Assembly (NCBI GenBank): GCA_900298995.1
Contig: OMIC01000001.1
Coordinates: 103,618-167,617 of the forward strand
Direction: 5' to 3'
DNA from: Hyphomicrobiaceae bacterium
GTDB lineage: Bacteria > Pseudomonadota > Alphaproteobacteria > Rhizobiales > Aestuariivirgaceae
DNA length: 64,000 nt
Positions 27,821 to 35,388 of this stretch are shown piece by piece. Numbering within the stretch: position 1 is the first letter of the stretch; the number at the start of each line of letters is the position of its first letter. Made by a program: the position numbers and the translations under genes. The notes below the pieces were generated by a model that was not told where the DNA came from, did not search any database, and worked only from the letters and a program-made list of their open reading frames with translations.

Positions 27821-27837
27821 GCTACTCAGCTTCGCGA

Positions 27838-27865
27838 TATTTTGACTGACTTGTCAATCAAAATA
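27838..27865. promoter_or_regulatory. Palindromic operator between Rieske gene and tetR
   Basis: Two 13-base arms separated by TT form a palindrome with one mismatch pair: TATTTTGACTGAC and GTCAATCAAAATA. It lies 18 bases upstream of the Rieske start and upstream of the divergent TetR gene. Size and symmetry fit a TetR-family (BetI-like) dimer site that controls both directions. Confidence 0.75.
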
Positions 27866-27869
27866 GAAT
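27842..27869 (+). promoter_or_regulatory. Predicted sigma70 promoter of the TetR gene
   Basis: TTGACT (27842-27847) and TAGAAT (27864-27869) are separated by 16 bases, each one mismatch from consensus. The operator palindrome covers the whole promoter, so autorepression is likely. Transcription would begin near 27876, which leaves too short a leader for the TTG at 27884 and favours the ATG at 27920 as start. Confidence 0.6.
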
Positions 27870-27919
27870 AACCTCGGAATATCTTGAATGCTCGCCCAAA
27901 ACCCGTGCATGTGCCGCCC

Positions 27920-28561
27920 ATGGACCAACCTGCCCAATCGGGCCGCAAGGCCAGCCGCGCATTCCGCCGCGAGCAGTTGATCGAAGCGACAATCGCCACG
28001 ATCGCCCGCAAGGGTCTGTCGCAGATGACACTGACAGATGTGGCGGTCGCCGCGGGCGTGTCACATGGGCTGGTCAATTTTCATTTCCAGAGCAAGGATC
28101 GCCTGCTGGCCGAAACCCTGCGGTTCATGTCTGACGACCACAGGAAGAACTGGTCCGCAGCCCTCGCGGCAGCAGGCCCGAGCCCGGCCCTGTGCCTCAA
28201 CGCCCTGATCCTATGCGAATTCAATGATGTCAGCCAGACCCCGGACCGCCTCACCGCCTGGTGCGCCTTCTGGGGCGAAGCGCAGAACCGCCCGCTCTAC
28301 CTCGAACAGTGCGGAGACAATGACCGCACCTACATCGAAGCCTTTGACGGAGTTTGTCGCAGGCTGATTTCAGAAGGTGGATACAGCCTGGTGCCGGAAC
28401 GGGCTGCACGCATCCTTCGGCTGTCCATTGAAGGCATGTGGCTGGAACTTATGTTCTCCGCCAAGCCCTATTCTGGTACAGAGGCACTGCACACGGCCTT
28501 TGCCTGCGCAGCGGCACTGTTTCCGCGCCACTTCACGTCAGAAGGCCTCAAGGCAGACTAG
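27920..28561 (+). CDS. TetR-family regulator, BetI-like
   Basis: A transcriptional repressor of the TetR family with BetI-like sequence: FRREQLIEATIATIARKGLS, then the helix-turn-helix TDVAVAAGVSHGLVNFHFQS near residues 40-60, followed by a ligand-binding domain with LTAWCAFWGEAQNRPLY. BetI relatives respond to choline or other quaternary amines. From ATG 27920 it is 213 aa; a TTG at 27884 would add 12 residues, but that would place it almost at the predicted transcript start. It is divergent from the Rieske-ABC-cupin operon and shares the palindromic operator, and its end overlaps the convergent OsmC gene by 14 bases. Confidence 0.88.
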   Translation: MDQPAQSGRKASRAFRREQLIEATIATIARKGLSQMTLTDVAVAAGVSHGLVNFHFQSKDRLLAETLRFMSDDHRKNWSAALAAAGPSPALCLNALILCEFNDVSQTPDRLTAWCAFWGEAQNRPLYLEQCGDNDRTYIEAFDGVCRRLISEGGYSLVPERAARILRLSIEGMWLELMFSAKPYSGTEALHTAFACAAALFPRHFTSEGLKAD

Positions 28562-28985
28562 GCTGGGCCTCGTCCTCGACAATCTCGAAGCTGTGCTCGA
28601 TCTTAGCCGTCTTGCCGAACATCGCGGAGGCCGAACAATATTTTTCTGCGGAGAGGTTCACGGCTCGCTCGACGTTGGCGGGCTTCAGACCTCGCCCCTT
28701 CACCTTGTAGACGAGTTTGACATCGGTGAAGACCTTGGGATCTTCCGATGCGCGTTGACCCTCCAGCGCTATATCCAGTCCAGTCACCTTCTCGCGCATG
28801 CGCTCGAGGATCATCACGATGTCGAAGGCCGTGCAGCCACCAAGCCCAAGCAGCATCATCTCCATGGGCCTGACACCAATATTGCGACCACCTGCCTCAG
28901 GCGCCCCATCCATCACCACTGCATGCCCGGACCCGGACTCGCCCACGAAGGCCCGCCCGTCGAGCCACTGCACACGCGCTTTCAT
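28548..28985 (-). CDS. OsmC/YhfA-family protein
   Basis: A 145-aa OsmC-superfamily protein, a thiol-dependent peroxidase fold. Both redox cysteines are present: GLGGCTAFDIVMIL and AEKYCSASAMFG. The closer subgroup is YhfA-like. Family members reduce organic hydroperoxides, though YhfA-type proteins are less well defined. It lies head-on to the TetR gene and follows the HutD gene by 22 bases on the same strand, so hutD-osmC may be a two-gene unit. Confidence 0.88.
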   Translation of the reverse strand: MKARVQWLDGRAFVGESGSGHAVVMDGAPEAGGRNIGVRPMEMMLLGLGGCTAFDIVMILERMREKVTGLDIALEGQRASEDPKVFTDVKLVYKVKGRGLKPANVERAVNLSAEKYCSASAMFGKTAKIEHSFEIVEDEAQPSLP

Positions 28986-29007
28986 GCCATAACCCTTTCG
29001 CTTTGCG

Positions 29008-29568
29008 TCAGCCTTCTAGAGCATCCCCGGCTGAAGAGGAAACCAGTTTCGCTGCATAGAGGAAACCGTTGGTCTTGGCGCGCAGCTGCCCGTTGGCAAT
29101 GGCTGCATCGCCCTCTTCCAGTATTTCGCCGTGAACATCCGCGGGGCCTTGGAGCGCGAACAAGAGGATCGGACCATCATGGCTCAGATCCGCTCCACTT
29201 GACAGGATATCGACCATGACGGACCAACGCCCACGCCTCGTAAAGAGATTCAAGGCCTTACACGGGCCCTTCCTGAGACGGCAGAAAGTGGGCACATCGC
29301 AGGCAAAGGGTTGCGGCACGAAGAGCCGCTCCACTACCAGGGGTGACTTGCCCTGAAACTCAAGCGTGAGACCTTCGCCATCAATCAAGGTAAAGATGCG
29401 GTCCACATCCGGATAAAGTGAGAAAGGAACATCTGAGTCGATCCGCGCGATGGCGAAACGCCAGCCGAAGTCCTCGGCCTGCGCAGGGTCAGAGGCAATG
29501 TCCCAGGAAACACCCATGCCGTTGCGCCAACGGCCCTCATGCAGGGCCTGTCTGCGTATGATTTCCAA
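29008..29568 (-). CDS. HutD/Ves-family cupin-like protein
   Basis: A 186-aa HutD family protein, a bicupin-like fold. Recognisable features are the N-terminal RWRNGMGVSWDIASDP, the FGWRFAIARIDSDVPFS stretch and the LTLEFQGKSPLVV region. HutD is often linked to histidine utilisation, but no hutH, hutU or hutI gene is present. Its partner here is an OsmC gene, and an enamidase-like gene is divergent 104 bases away. Role unknown; a small-molecule binding or regulatory function is often proposed for the family. Confidence 0.8.
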   Translation of the reverse strand: MEIIRRQALHEGRWRNGMGVSWDIASDPAQAEDFGWRFAIARIDSDVPFSLYPDVDRIFTLIDGEGLTLEFQGKSPLVVERLFVPQPFACDVPTFCRLRKGPCKALNLFTRRGRWSVMVDILSSGADLSHDGPILLFALQGPADVHGEILEEGDAAIANGQLRAKTNGFLYAAKLVSSSAGDALEG

Positions 29569-29672
29569 GGCCTTCCCCTCCCTGTCTGGCGGCCTCGACA
29601 GCCCCCCATGTCCTGACGCAGTATGCCACTTCCGGGCTGCCTCTTCGACCCGCCCGCCCGCAGGAGAACATC

Positions 29673-30872
29673 ATGGCGCATGACGCACAAGCCCCGTCGA
29701 CGGGACCTCAGAAACTCGTGATCCGCAATATCGGCCTGCTGCTTTCCGGTGCCCTCGAAAACCCGATTCTCGATGCCGACACACTGGTCGCTGAGAACGG
29801 ACGCATCACCGCAATAGGCCTTGCCAAGAATGTCGACCAGGAGAATGCCACCCATATCATCGACGCGAATGGCACGGCGCTGACGCCAGGCCTGATCGAC
29901 AGTCATGTTCATCCAGTGGCCGGTGACTGGACACCACGCCAAAACCAGTTGGGCTGGATCGATTCCAACCTCAATGGCGGCATCACCACCATGATATCTG
30001 CCGGTGAGGTCCATACACCCGGCCGGCCGCGGGACATTGTGGGCCTCAAGGCGCTCGCCATCTCGGCCCAGCGCCAATTCGCAAATTTCCGACCCGCAGG
30101 TGTGAAGGTCCTGGCAGGTGCGCCCTGCATCGAACCCGACATGACCGAACAGGACTTCAAGGACCTCGCCGACGCCGGCGTGACGCTTCTCGGTGAAGTG
30201 GGCCTCGGTGGCGTCAAGGACGGTCCGACGGCAAAGCGCATGGTCGCGTGGGCTCGCAAATACGGTATCCAGAGCACCATCCATACAGGTGGCCCATCGA
30301 TTCCGGGCTCAGGCCTTATCGACAAGGATGTCGTGCTGGAGGCTGACACTGATGTGGTGGGGCATATCAATGGCGGCCACACAGCACTGCCGGACTCCCA
30401 GATCCGCTGCATCTGCGAGGGTTGCAAGAGGGGGTTGGAGATCGTCCACAACGGCAATGAACGCGCTGCGCTCTACACCCTTCGCCTTGCGCGCGAGATG
30501 GGGGAGTTGAACCGTGTGATCCTCGGAACTGATGCTCCCGCAGGCTCCGGTGTTCAACCGCTCGGCATCGCCCGCATGGTGTCCATGCTGTCCGCGCTTG
30601 GCGACCTTCCCGCCGAACACGCGATCTGCCTCGCCACCGGCAATACAGCGCGGATGCGCAAGCTCGATTGCGGGCTCATCGAAGTGGGCCGCGCCGCAGA
30701 CTTCGTGTTCATGGACAAGGCACAGCACTCTTCAGGCGAGACCTTGCTTGACAGTATCAGACTTGGCGATCTTCCGGGAATTGGCATGGTTGTGATCGAC
30801 GGTCAGGTCAAATGCCAGCGCAGTCGCAACACACCCCCCGCCACCCGCATCCCCACACTTATTAAAGGCTGA
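29673..30872 (+). CDS. Amidohydrolase, enamidase-like
   Basis: A 399-aa amidohydrolase-superfamily enzyme that resembles enamidase of anaerobic nicotinate degradation, which opens the lactam ring of tetrahydro-6-oxonicotinate. The metal motif LIDSHVHPVAGDW is near residue 75, further ligands are in TIHTGGPS, HINGGH and LGTDAPAGSG, and the tail motif QRSRNTPPATRIP matches the typical enamidase ending 'SRNTPPA.R'. No nicotinate dehydrogenase or reductase gene is near, so the true substrate may be another cyclic enamide or lactam. SMP-30 follows 8 bases downstream. Confidence 0.8.
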   Translation: MAHDAQAPSTGPQKLVIRNIGLLLSGALENPILDADTLVAENGRITAIGLAKNVDQENATHIIDANGTALTPGLIDSHVHPVAGDWTPRQNQLGWIDSNLNGGITTMISAGEVHTPGRPRDIVGLKALAISAQRQFANFRPAGVKVLAGAPCIEPDMTEQDFKDLADAGVTLLGEVGLGGVKDGPTAKRMVAWARKYGIQSTIHTGGPSIPGSGLIDKDVVLEADTDVVGHINGGHTALPDSQIRCICEGCKRGLEIVHNGNERAALYTLRLAREMGELNRVILGTDAPAGSGVQPLGIARMVSMLSALGDLPAEHAICLATGNTARMRKLDCGLIEVGRAADFVFMDKAQHSSGETLLDSIRLGDLPGIGMVVIDGQVKCQRSRNTPPATRIPTLIKG

Positions 30873-30880
30873 GCCCCAAG

Positions 30881-31816
30881 ATGACCCATCATCCCTCTTG
30901 CCTGATCGCTGACTCATCTCGTTTCACTAGCTTTTTTCCAGCCGGCACAGCCCTGACGAAGCTGGCAACCGGATTCATCTGGGCTGAAGGACCGGTATGG
31001 TTCTCGGAGCTCAATGAACTGCGCTTCTCTGACATCCCCAACAATCGCATGATGCGATGGTCGCCTTCAGGCGGGCTTTCGGTGTTCCGCCAGCCATCCC
31101 AGCGTACCAACGGCCATACGCGCGACCGTGACGGAAACATGATCTCCTGTGAGCACGGGGGGCGCTGCGTGAGCCGTACCCGCCTTGACGGTCAATATGA
31201 GGTTCTTGTGAGCCAATGGAATGGCAAGCGGTTCAACTCGCCCAATGACGTCGTCGTGAAGTCTGACGGAACGATCTGGTTCACAGACCCGCCCTACGGC
31301 ATCATTTCAGATCACGAAGGTATTCGTGCAGAGAGCGAGATCGGCCACAATCACGTCTATCGCTTCGACCCCGCCAACGGCGAGGTGATTGTCGTCGCTG
31401 ATGATTTCGACCGGCCGAATGGCCTTGCTTTTTCGCCCGACGAGTCGGAACTCTACATTGCCGACTCTGGTCATGCCCGGGGCCACGGCTTCGGCTTCGA
31501 AGACGGCAGGCCACGCCATGTCCGCGGTTTCAAGGTTGTCGATGGCAAACGTCTCGCCAACAGCCGGGTTGTCGCTGTCATCAATGAAAAGGTGCCCGAT
31601 GGCCTGCGCGTTGATACCGAGGGGCTGCTGTGGATCTCGGCTGGTGATGGCATTCACTGCTACACGCCGCAAGGCGAGCGACTCGGCAGGATTCTGGTCC
31701 CGGAAACTGTCGCCAATCTAACCTTCGGTGGTTTCGGCAAAACCCGTATGTTCATTTGCGCGACGTCGTCGCTCTACGCAATCGAGACTGCAAGGACCGG
31801 CGCGCAATGGCCCTGA
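30881..31816 (+). CDS. SMP-30/gluconolactonase/LRE-family lactonase
   Basis: A 311-aa six-bladed beta-propeller hydrolase. The metal residues are in WAEGPVWFSELNELRFSDIP (Glu), FNSPNDVVVKSDGTIWFTDPP (Asn), and DRPNGLAFSPDESELYIADS (Asn and Asp). SMP-30 enzymes open lactones such as gluconolactone, or related esters. It is co-transcribed with the enamidase-like gene, so it may open a ring formed earlier in the same pathway. Its exact substrate is unknown. Confidence 0.88.
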   Translation: MTHHPSCLIADSSRFTSFFPAGTALTKLATGFIWAEGPVWFSELNELRFSDIPNNRMMRWSPSGGLSVFRQPSQRTNGHTRDRDGNMISCEHGGRCVSRTRLDGQYEVLVSQWNGKRFNSPNDVVVKSDGTIWFTDPPYGIISDHEGIRAESEIGHNHVYRFDPANGEVIVVADDFDRPNGLAFSPDESELYIADSGHARGHGFGFEDGRPRHVRGFKVVDGKRLANSRVVAVINEKVPDGLRVDTEGLLWISAGDGIHCYTPQGERLGRILVPETVANLTFGGFGKTRMFICATSSLYAIETARTGAQWP

Positions 31817-31930
31817 CATGAAAAGGGTCCCGCCGGAGCGGAATCCAGATGGGAGAAGGATGGCGGGGAAACCCCAGGAAAGGGGGGAACGAAGCGACAG
31901 CTGACTTTCTCGGAGGTTCGCCCCGCCACC

Positions 31931-31960
31931 GCGATGATCTAGACCATCGCTTTTCCTTTA
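31931..31960 (+). terminator. Possible terminator after the SMP-30 gene
   Basis: A near-perfect palindrome, GCGATGATCT/AGACCATCGC (31931-31950), is followed directly by TTTTCCTTTA. The stem is short (6 bp plus an inner 2 bp), so it is a moderate candidate for ending the enamidase-SMP-30 transcript before the ArgE-like gene. As a 20-base palindrome it could also be a protein-binding site. Confidence 0.4.
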
Positions 31961-32039
31961 TAGGTCAGCTTGCTAACGCGCTCATTGATATGCATCAAAT
32001 CCAAAGATCCCGCCAAGTCAGCACCCGCAGCATCGAGAC

Positions 32040-33194
32040 ATGATGAAAACTTCCCTCCAGCATCTTGATACACTTGTAGCTTTTCCCAGCGTAAGCCGTG
32101 ACAGCAACCTTGATCTCATCGCCTATGTTCGGGACTTCCTGGCCGGGATTGGAGTTGAATCGACACTCGTGCACAACGAGGATGGACGAAAAGCCAATCT
32201 CTGGGCAACCATCGGACCCGCTTCGAGACCAGGAATCGTTCTGTCGGGTCATACCGATGTCGTGCCTGTCGAAGGCCAGGCCTGGTCATCCGACCCCTTT
32301 CGCCTCACCATGCGCGACAGGAATTATTTTGGGCGCGGCACGGCTGACATGAAAGGTTTCATCGCCTGCTGCCTGCGCGCTGCGGAGCTAGCCTCCCAGC
32401 GCGTGCTCCATACCCCGATTCACCTTGCCTTCTCCTATGACGAAGAGATTGGTTGTGTTGGCGTGCGTCGCTTGCTCGACCTGCTGAAAGATGCGCCGGT
32501 GAAGCCGCGTCTCTGCATCGTGGGCGAGCCCACACTCATGCAAGCCGTGACTGCCCACAAGGGCAAGCTGGGTTTCCGCGTCACTGCACATGGTCTTGAA
32601 GCACATTCGAGCCTCGCCCCCATCGGCGTGAACGCCATCTACATGGCGACCGACCTGATTGGCGCCATCCGGGCCATCCAGGCCGACATCGCAGCCACCG
32701 GCCTGCGTGATGGGGACTATGAGGTTGCCTACACCACCTTGCATGTCGGCAAGATACTGGGCGGCGAAGTCATGAACATCGTACCCAACCGCTGCAGCTT
32801 TGACTTCGAAATCCGCTATCTGCCCGAGGATGACGAACACAGAATCGTCACTCGCATCAAGTCAATGGCGGACGAGATAGCCAGAAGTTACAGCTCCGTC
32901 TTTTCGGCAGCGCGCTTTGAATTCATTGATCTGCAGAGCTATCCTGCCATGAACACGCCCGTGGACAGTGAGGCCGTGAAATTCATACATGCGCTGACGG
33001 GCGGCAATTCAACCGGCAAGATCACCTTCGGTACCGAAGGCGGCCTCTTCCAGAAGACGCTCGGCACGCCTGCTGTGGTCTGCGTCCCTGGAAACATTGC
33101 GGTGGCACACAAGCCCGATGAGAATGTCAGTGACGCACAACTGGCTCAATGCGACCGCATGCTGGACAGGCTCATCGAGAAGTTGTCGACATGA
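32040..33194 (+). CDS. argE: Acetylornithine deacetylase-like M20 amidohydrolase
   Basis: A 384-aa M20 metallohydrolase closest to ArgE. Metal and catalytic residues are visible: LSGHTDVVPVEGQAW (HxD), FGRGTADMKGFIAC (Asp), FSYDEEIGCVGV (catalytic Glu-Glu), GEPT and the late His in VAHKPDENVSD. It could deacetylate N-acetylornithine, but in this catabolic cluster it may remove an acyl group (acetyl, formyl, succinyl) from an intermediate. It is separated from SMP-30 by 223 bases that contain a hairpin, so it may have its own promoter. Confidence 0.85.
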   Translation: MMKTSLQHLDTLVAFPSVSRDSNLDLIAYVRDFLAGIGVESTLVHNEDGRKANLWATIGPASRPGIVLSGHTDVVPVEGQAWSSDPFRLTMRDRNYFGRGTADMKGFIACCLRAAELASQRVLHTPIHLAFSYDEEIGCVGVRRLLDLLKDAPVKPRLCIVGEPTLMQAVTAHKGKLGFRVTAHGLEAHSSLAPIGVNAIYMATDLIGAIRAIQADIAATGLRDGDYEVAYTTLHVGKILGGEVMNIVPNRCSFDFEIRYLPEDDEHRIVTRIKSMADEIARSYSSVFSAARFEFIDLQSYPAMNTPVDSEAVKFIHALTGGNSTGKITFGTEGGLFQKTLGTPAVVCVPGNIAVAHKPDENVSDAQLAQCDRMLDRLIEKLST

Positions 33195-33207
33195 ATGCGA
33201 CGCGCAT

Positions 33208-33579
33208 TCATTTCCTCGCCCATTTTGGCGTCTGGCCCGCATAAGAGAACGAAAGAGGCGCGAGCTCGTTCCGATTGTTCGAGTCGAAGCTGCCTAGCAA
33301 CAGGGCAATGACCGGTTTGTTATCAATTGCGCCGAGCGACGAACCGCAGATAGCGCAAAAGCTGCGGCTTGACGCTTCAGAAGATCGCCACACCGATGGT
33401 TGGCCGCCCGGACCCGTCCATCGAACTTTCGGTGCTGGAAATTCAACCCAGTGCAGCGCAATCGCGCCGGAATGTCGCTGGCACATCTTGCAAGAACACC
33501 CATGCGGCCTGAGTGGTGGCCCCTCCGCAGCAAATCGGATGTGGCCGCATAAACAACCACCTTCATAAACCCGCGCCAT
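33208..33579 (-). CDS. GFA-family (glutathione-dependent formaldehyde-activating) zinc protein
   Basis: A 123-aa GFA domain protein with the zinc Cys pattern GGCLCGHIRFA, CSCKMCQRHSG and SFCAICGSSL. The family is related to an enzyme of formaldehyde oxidation (S-hydroxymethylglutathione formation), though many members have other roles. Start at 33579 (MARVYEGGCLCG); a longer frame overlaps the upstream gene. It is the last gene of a seven-gene minus-strand operon that includes a Rieske oxygenase. N-demethylation by Rieske enzymes releases formaldehyde, which could explain its presence. Confidence 0.87.
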   Translation of the reverse strand: MARVYEGGCLCGHIRFAAEGPPLRPHGCSCKMCQRHSGAIALHWVEFPAPKVRWTGPGGQPSVWRSSEASSRSFCAICGSSLGAIDNKPVIALLLGSFDSNNRNELAPLSFSYAGQTPKWARK

Positions 33580-33586
33580 GCTGCCC

Positions 33587-34264
33587 TCACGGATCTCCCG
33601 GAACCCCGTAGCTCGGCGCCTGCGTGGGATCGACGGCACGCTGCAGATAGGCACTCATCTGCGGCTTGTAGTCTGTCCACAAACGCCTCAGAAATCTGAT
33701 CGGGTTCTCGTCATCCCAGTCGACCCTGAGGGATACCAGCGGGAAGGCCTGTTCGTGATAAACGATGAGAGCCGCAGAGTGCACCGGCCCTTCCTCGCCG
33801 CCGTATTCGAGGCCAGCCTCCAGAGCGCGCAGCAAACGCTCAGCCAGATGCTCTCCGGCATTGGCTGCGAAGGCGTCTGTCATGACCCGAGGAAGGGTCG
33901 CATGCTTGAGCAGATTTCCTGCGGCTACGCAGTCTGACTGCTCAGAGACGCCATGCGTGCCGAGGATGTTACTTCCGGACCATGACGCGGAGCGACCCTG
34001 TGAGTCCACTGCTGTCAACTGCCGATAATCAATGAATGGGCGGTCTTTCACCACTGTCTCGATGGCGGCGGCGGCGCTCAAACCCTTCTGCATCATATCA
34101 AGCAACAGCGGACCAAGATCTGGATCGGTCACATTCTGTGTCGCCACCGCGCCAACCCGGGCGCGGGCATGCGGACAGCGCGCACCCACGGCAATGGACG
34201 ACGTGGTGATGGCGACGCCAAAAGCTCCCGATCTGGCGCATCTCCCGGCTATTGAAAACGTCAT
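33587..34264 (-). CDS. DUF1028 protein (Ntn-hydrolase-like)
   Basis: A 225-aa DUF1028 protein with the usual beginning MTFSIAGRCARSGAFGVAIT, RVGAVATQNVTDPDLGP and the motif QSDCVAAGNLL. The fold is related to N-terminal nucleophile hydrolases, suggesting an amidase or peptidase-like activity, but no reaction is established. Family members often occur beside ArgE-type deacylases and RidA, and both are within this cluster. It follows the HDAC-like gene by 14 bases and precedes GFA by 7. Confidence 0.85.
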   Translation of the reverse strand: MTFSIAGRCARSGAFGVAITTSSIAVGARCPHARARVGAVATQNVTDPDLGPLLLDMMQKGLSAAAAIETVVKDRPFIDYRQLTAVDSQGRSASWSGSNILGTHGVSEQSDCVAAGNLLKHATLPRVMTDAFAANAGEHLAERLLRALEAGLEYGGEEGPVHSAALIVYHEQAFPLVSLRVDWDDENPIRFLRRLWTDYKPQMSAYLQRAVDPTQAPSYGVPGDP

Positions 34265-34278
34265 GCTTTATGTCTCCC

Positions 34279-35388
34279 TCACAACTCCCGCGCCATCTCT
34301 TCGAGAAGGCGGCGTTGCAGCGCCACGAATTCCGCATTGGGCTGCTGCCTGAGTGCCATGTCAAGCGCCGGATCCGAAACCTCGGTGCGATGCCCCGAGA
34401 GAGCCTCGATGGCGGCGTGGCCGCAAAACGGAACATAGGCCTCGGAATAGCCACCCTCGTGGGCGGCCACCACGCGACCTCCGCACAGATCGCTGGCGGC
34501 GGCAAGAGTCGCCTGCATCATGTTACGGAAGGTTTCGCTATGCGCCTGCATGCGCGCCAGAGGGTCAAAGACATTGGCGTCATAGCCGCTGGCAACAATG
34601 ATCAACTCAGGCCGATAGTGGTCAAGTGCCGGCAGCACGATCAGCTCAAAAGCATCCATGTAGGATTGATGCCCTCCGCCCGGAAGGAGTGGAACATTGA
34701 TGTTGCTGCCCGCACCCCGACCACGTCCGCGATCCCCGGCATGGCCGGTATCCACCGGGAAGCAGCGCTCCTGATGGAGAGAGATTGTCAGGACGTCGGG
34801 CCGTTCATAGAAAATCGCCTCTGTTCCGTTACCATGATGAACATCCCAGTCGACGACAGCGACGCGGCTCAAACCATGCACAGCGATGGCGCGCTCGACT
34901 GCGATCGCTACATTGGCCAGCAGGCAGAAGCCCAGACCCCTGTCTGGCAAACAATGGTGACCCGGTGGACGTGTCAGCGCGTAGGCGTTGCGAAGCTCGC
35001 CGGTAAGCACCGTATCAACGGCAGTTGTTACTAGCGAGGCCGAAAGCCGGGCGATGTCATAGCCACCAGGTCCGAAGGACGCCTCAAAACCCATGTCGCC
35101 ACCTTCGCCTGCACTCAATGCGGCAAACCGATCGATGTAATGGGGCGTATGGACACGAAGAAGATCCTCGCGTGGCAGAGGCGGTGCCGAACGAACGTCA
35201 AGAACCGACGTGAGGCCTGACACGTCCATCAGATTCTTGAGGCGGCGCTTGCTGTCAGGTGACTCGGCATAGGCCGCCGCATTCGGTGGCTGTACCCAGC
35301 CGCCCACCGGAAAAATGAGGGCATGAGGCTTTCCCGAATGCCACAGGCACTTCTCGTCATGGAAGAAACCTGTGCGCCCCTTGCTCAT
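34279..35388 (-). CDS. Histone deacetylase/acetylpolyamine amidohydrolase family protein
   Basis: A 369-aa zinc hydrolase of the class II HDAC-like family. Catalytic motifs are TRPPGHHCLPDRGLGFC (tandem His), VAVVDWDVHHGNGTEAIF (Asp and His zinc ligands) and ASGYDANVFDPLARM (second Asp). Bacterial members act on acetylated polyamines or other amides. The start overlaps the stop of the Rieske gene by 4 bases. Together with the polyamine-type importer 10 kb away, hydrolysis of an acylated amine is plausible, but the substrate is inferred. Confidence 0.9.
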   Translation of the reverse strand: MSKGRTGFFHDEKCLWHSGKPHALIFPVGGWVQPPNAAAYAESPDSKRRLKNLMDVSGLTSVLDVRSAPPLPREDLLRVHTPHYIDRFAALSAGEGGDMGFEASFGPGGYDIARLSASLVTTAVDTVLTGELRNAYALTRPPGHHCLPDRGLGFCLLANVAIAVERAIAVHGLSRVAVVDWDVHHGNGTEAIFYERPDVLTISLHQERCFPVDTGHAGDRGRGRGAGSNINVPLLPGGGHQSYMDAFELIVLPALDHYRPELIIVASGYDANVFDPLARMQAHSETFRNMMQATLAAASDLCGGRVVAAHEGGYSEAYVPFCGHAAIEALSGHRTEVSDPALDMALRQQPNAEFVALQRRLLEEMAREL

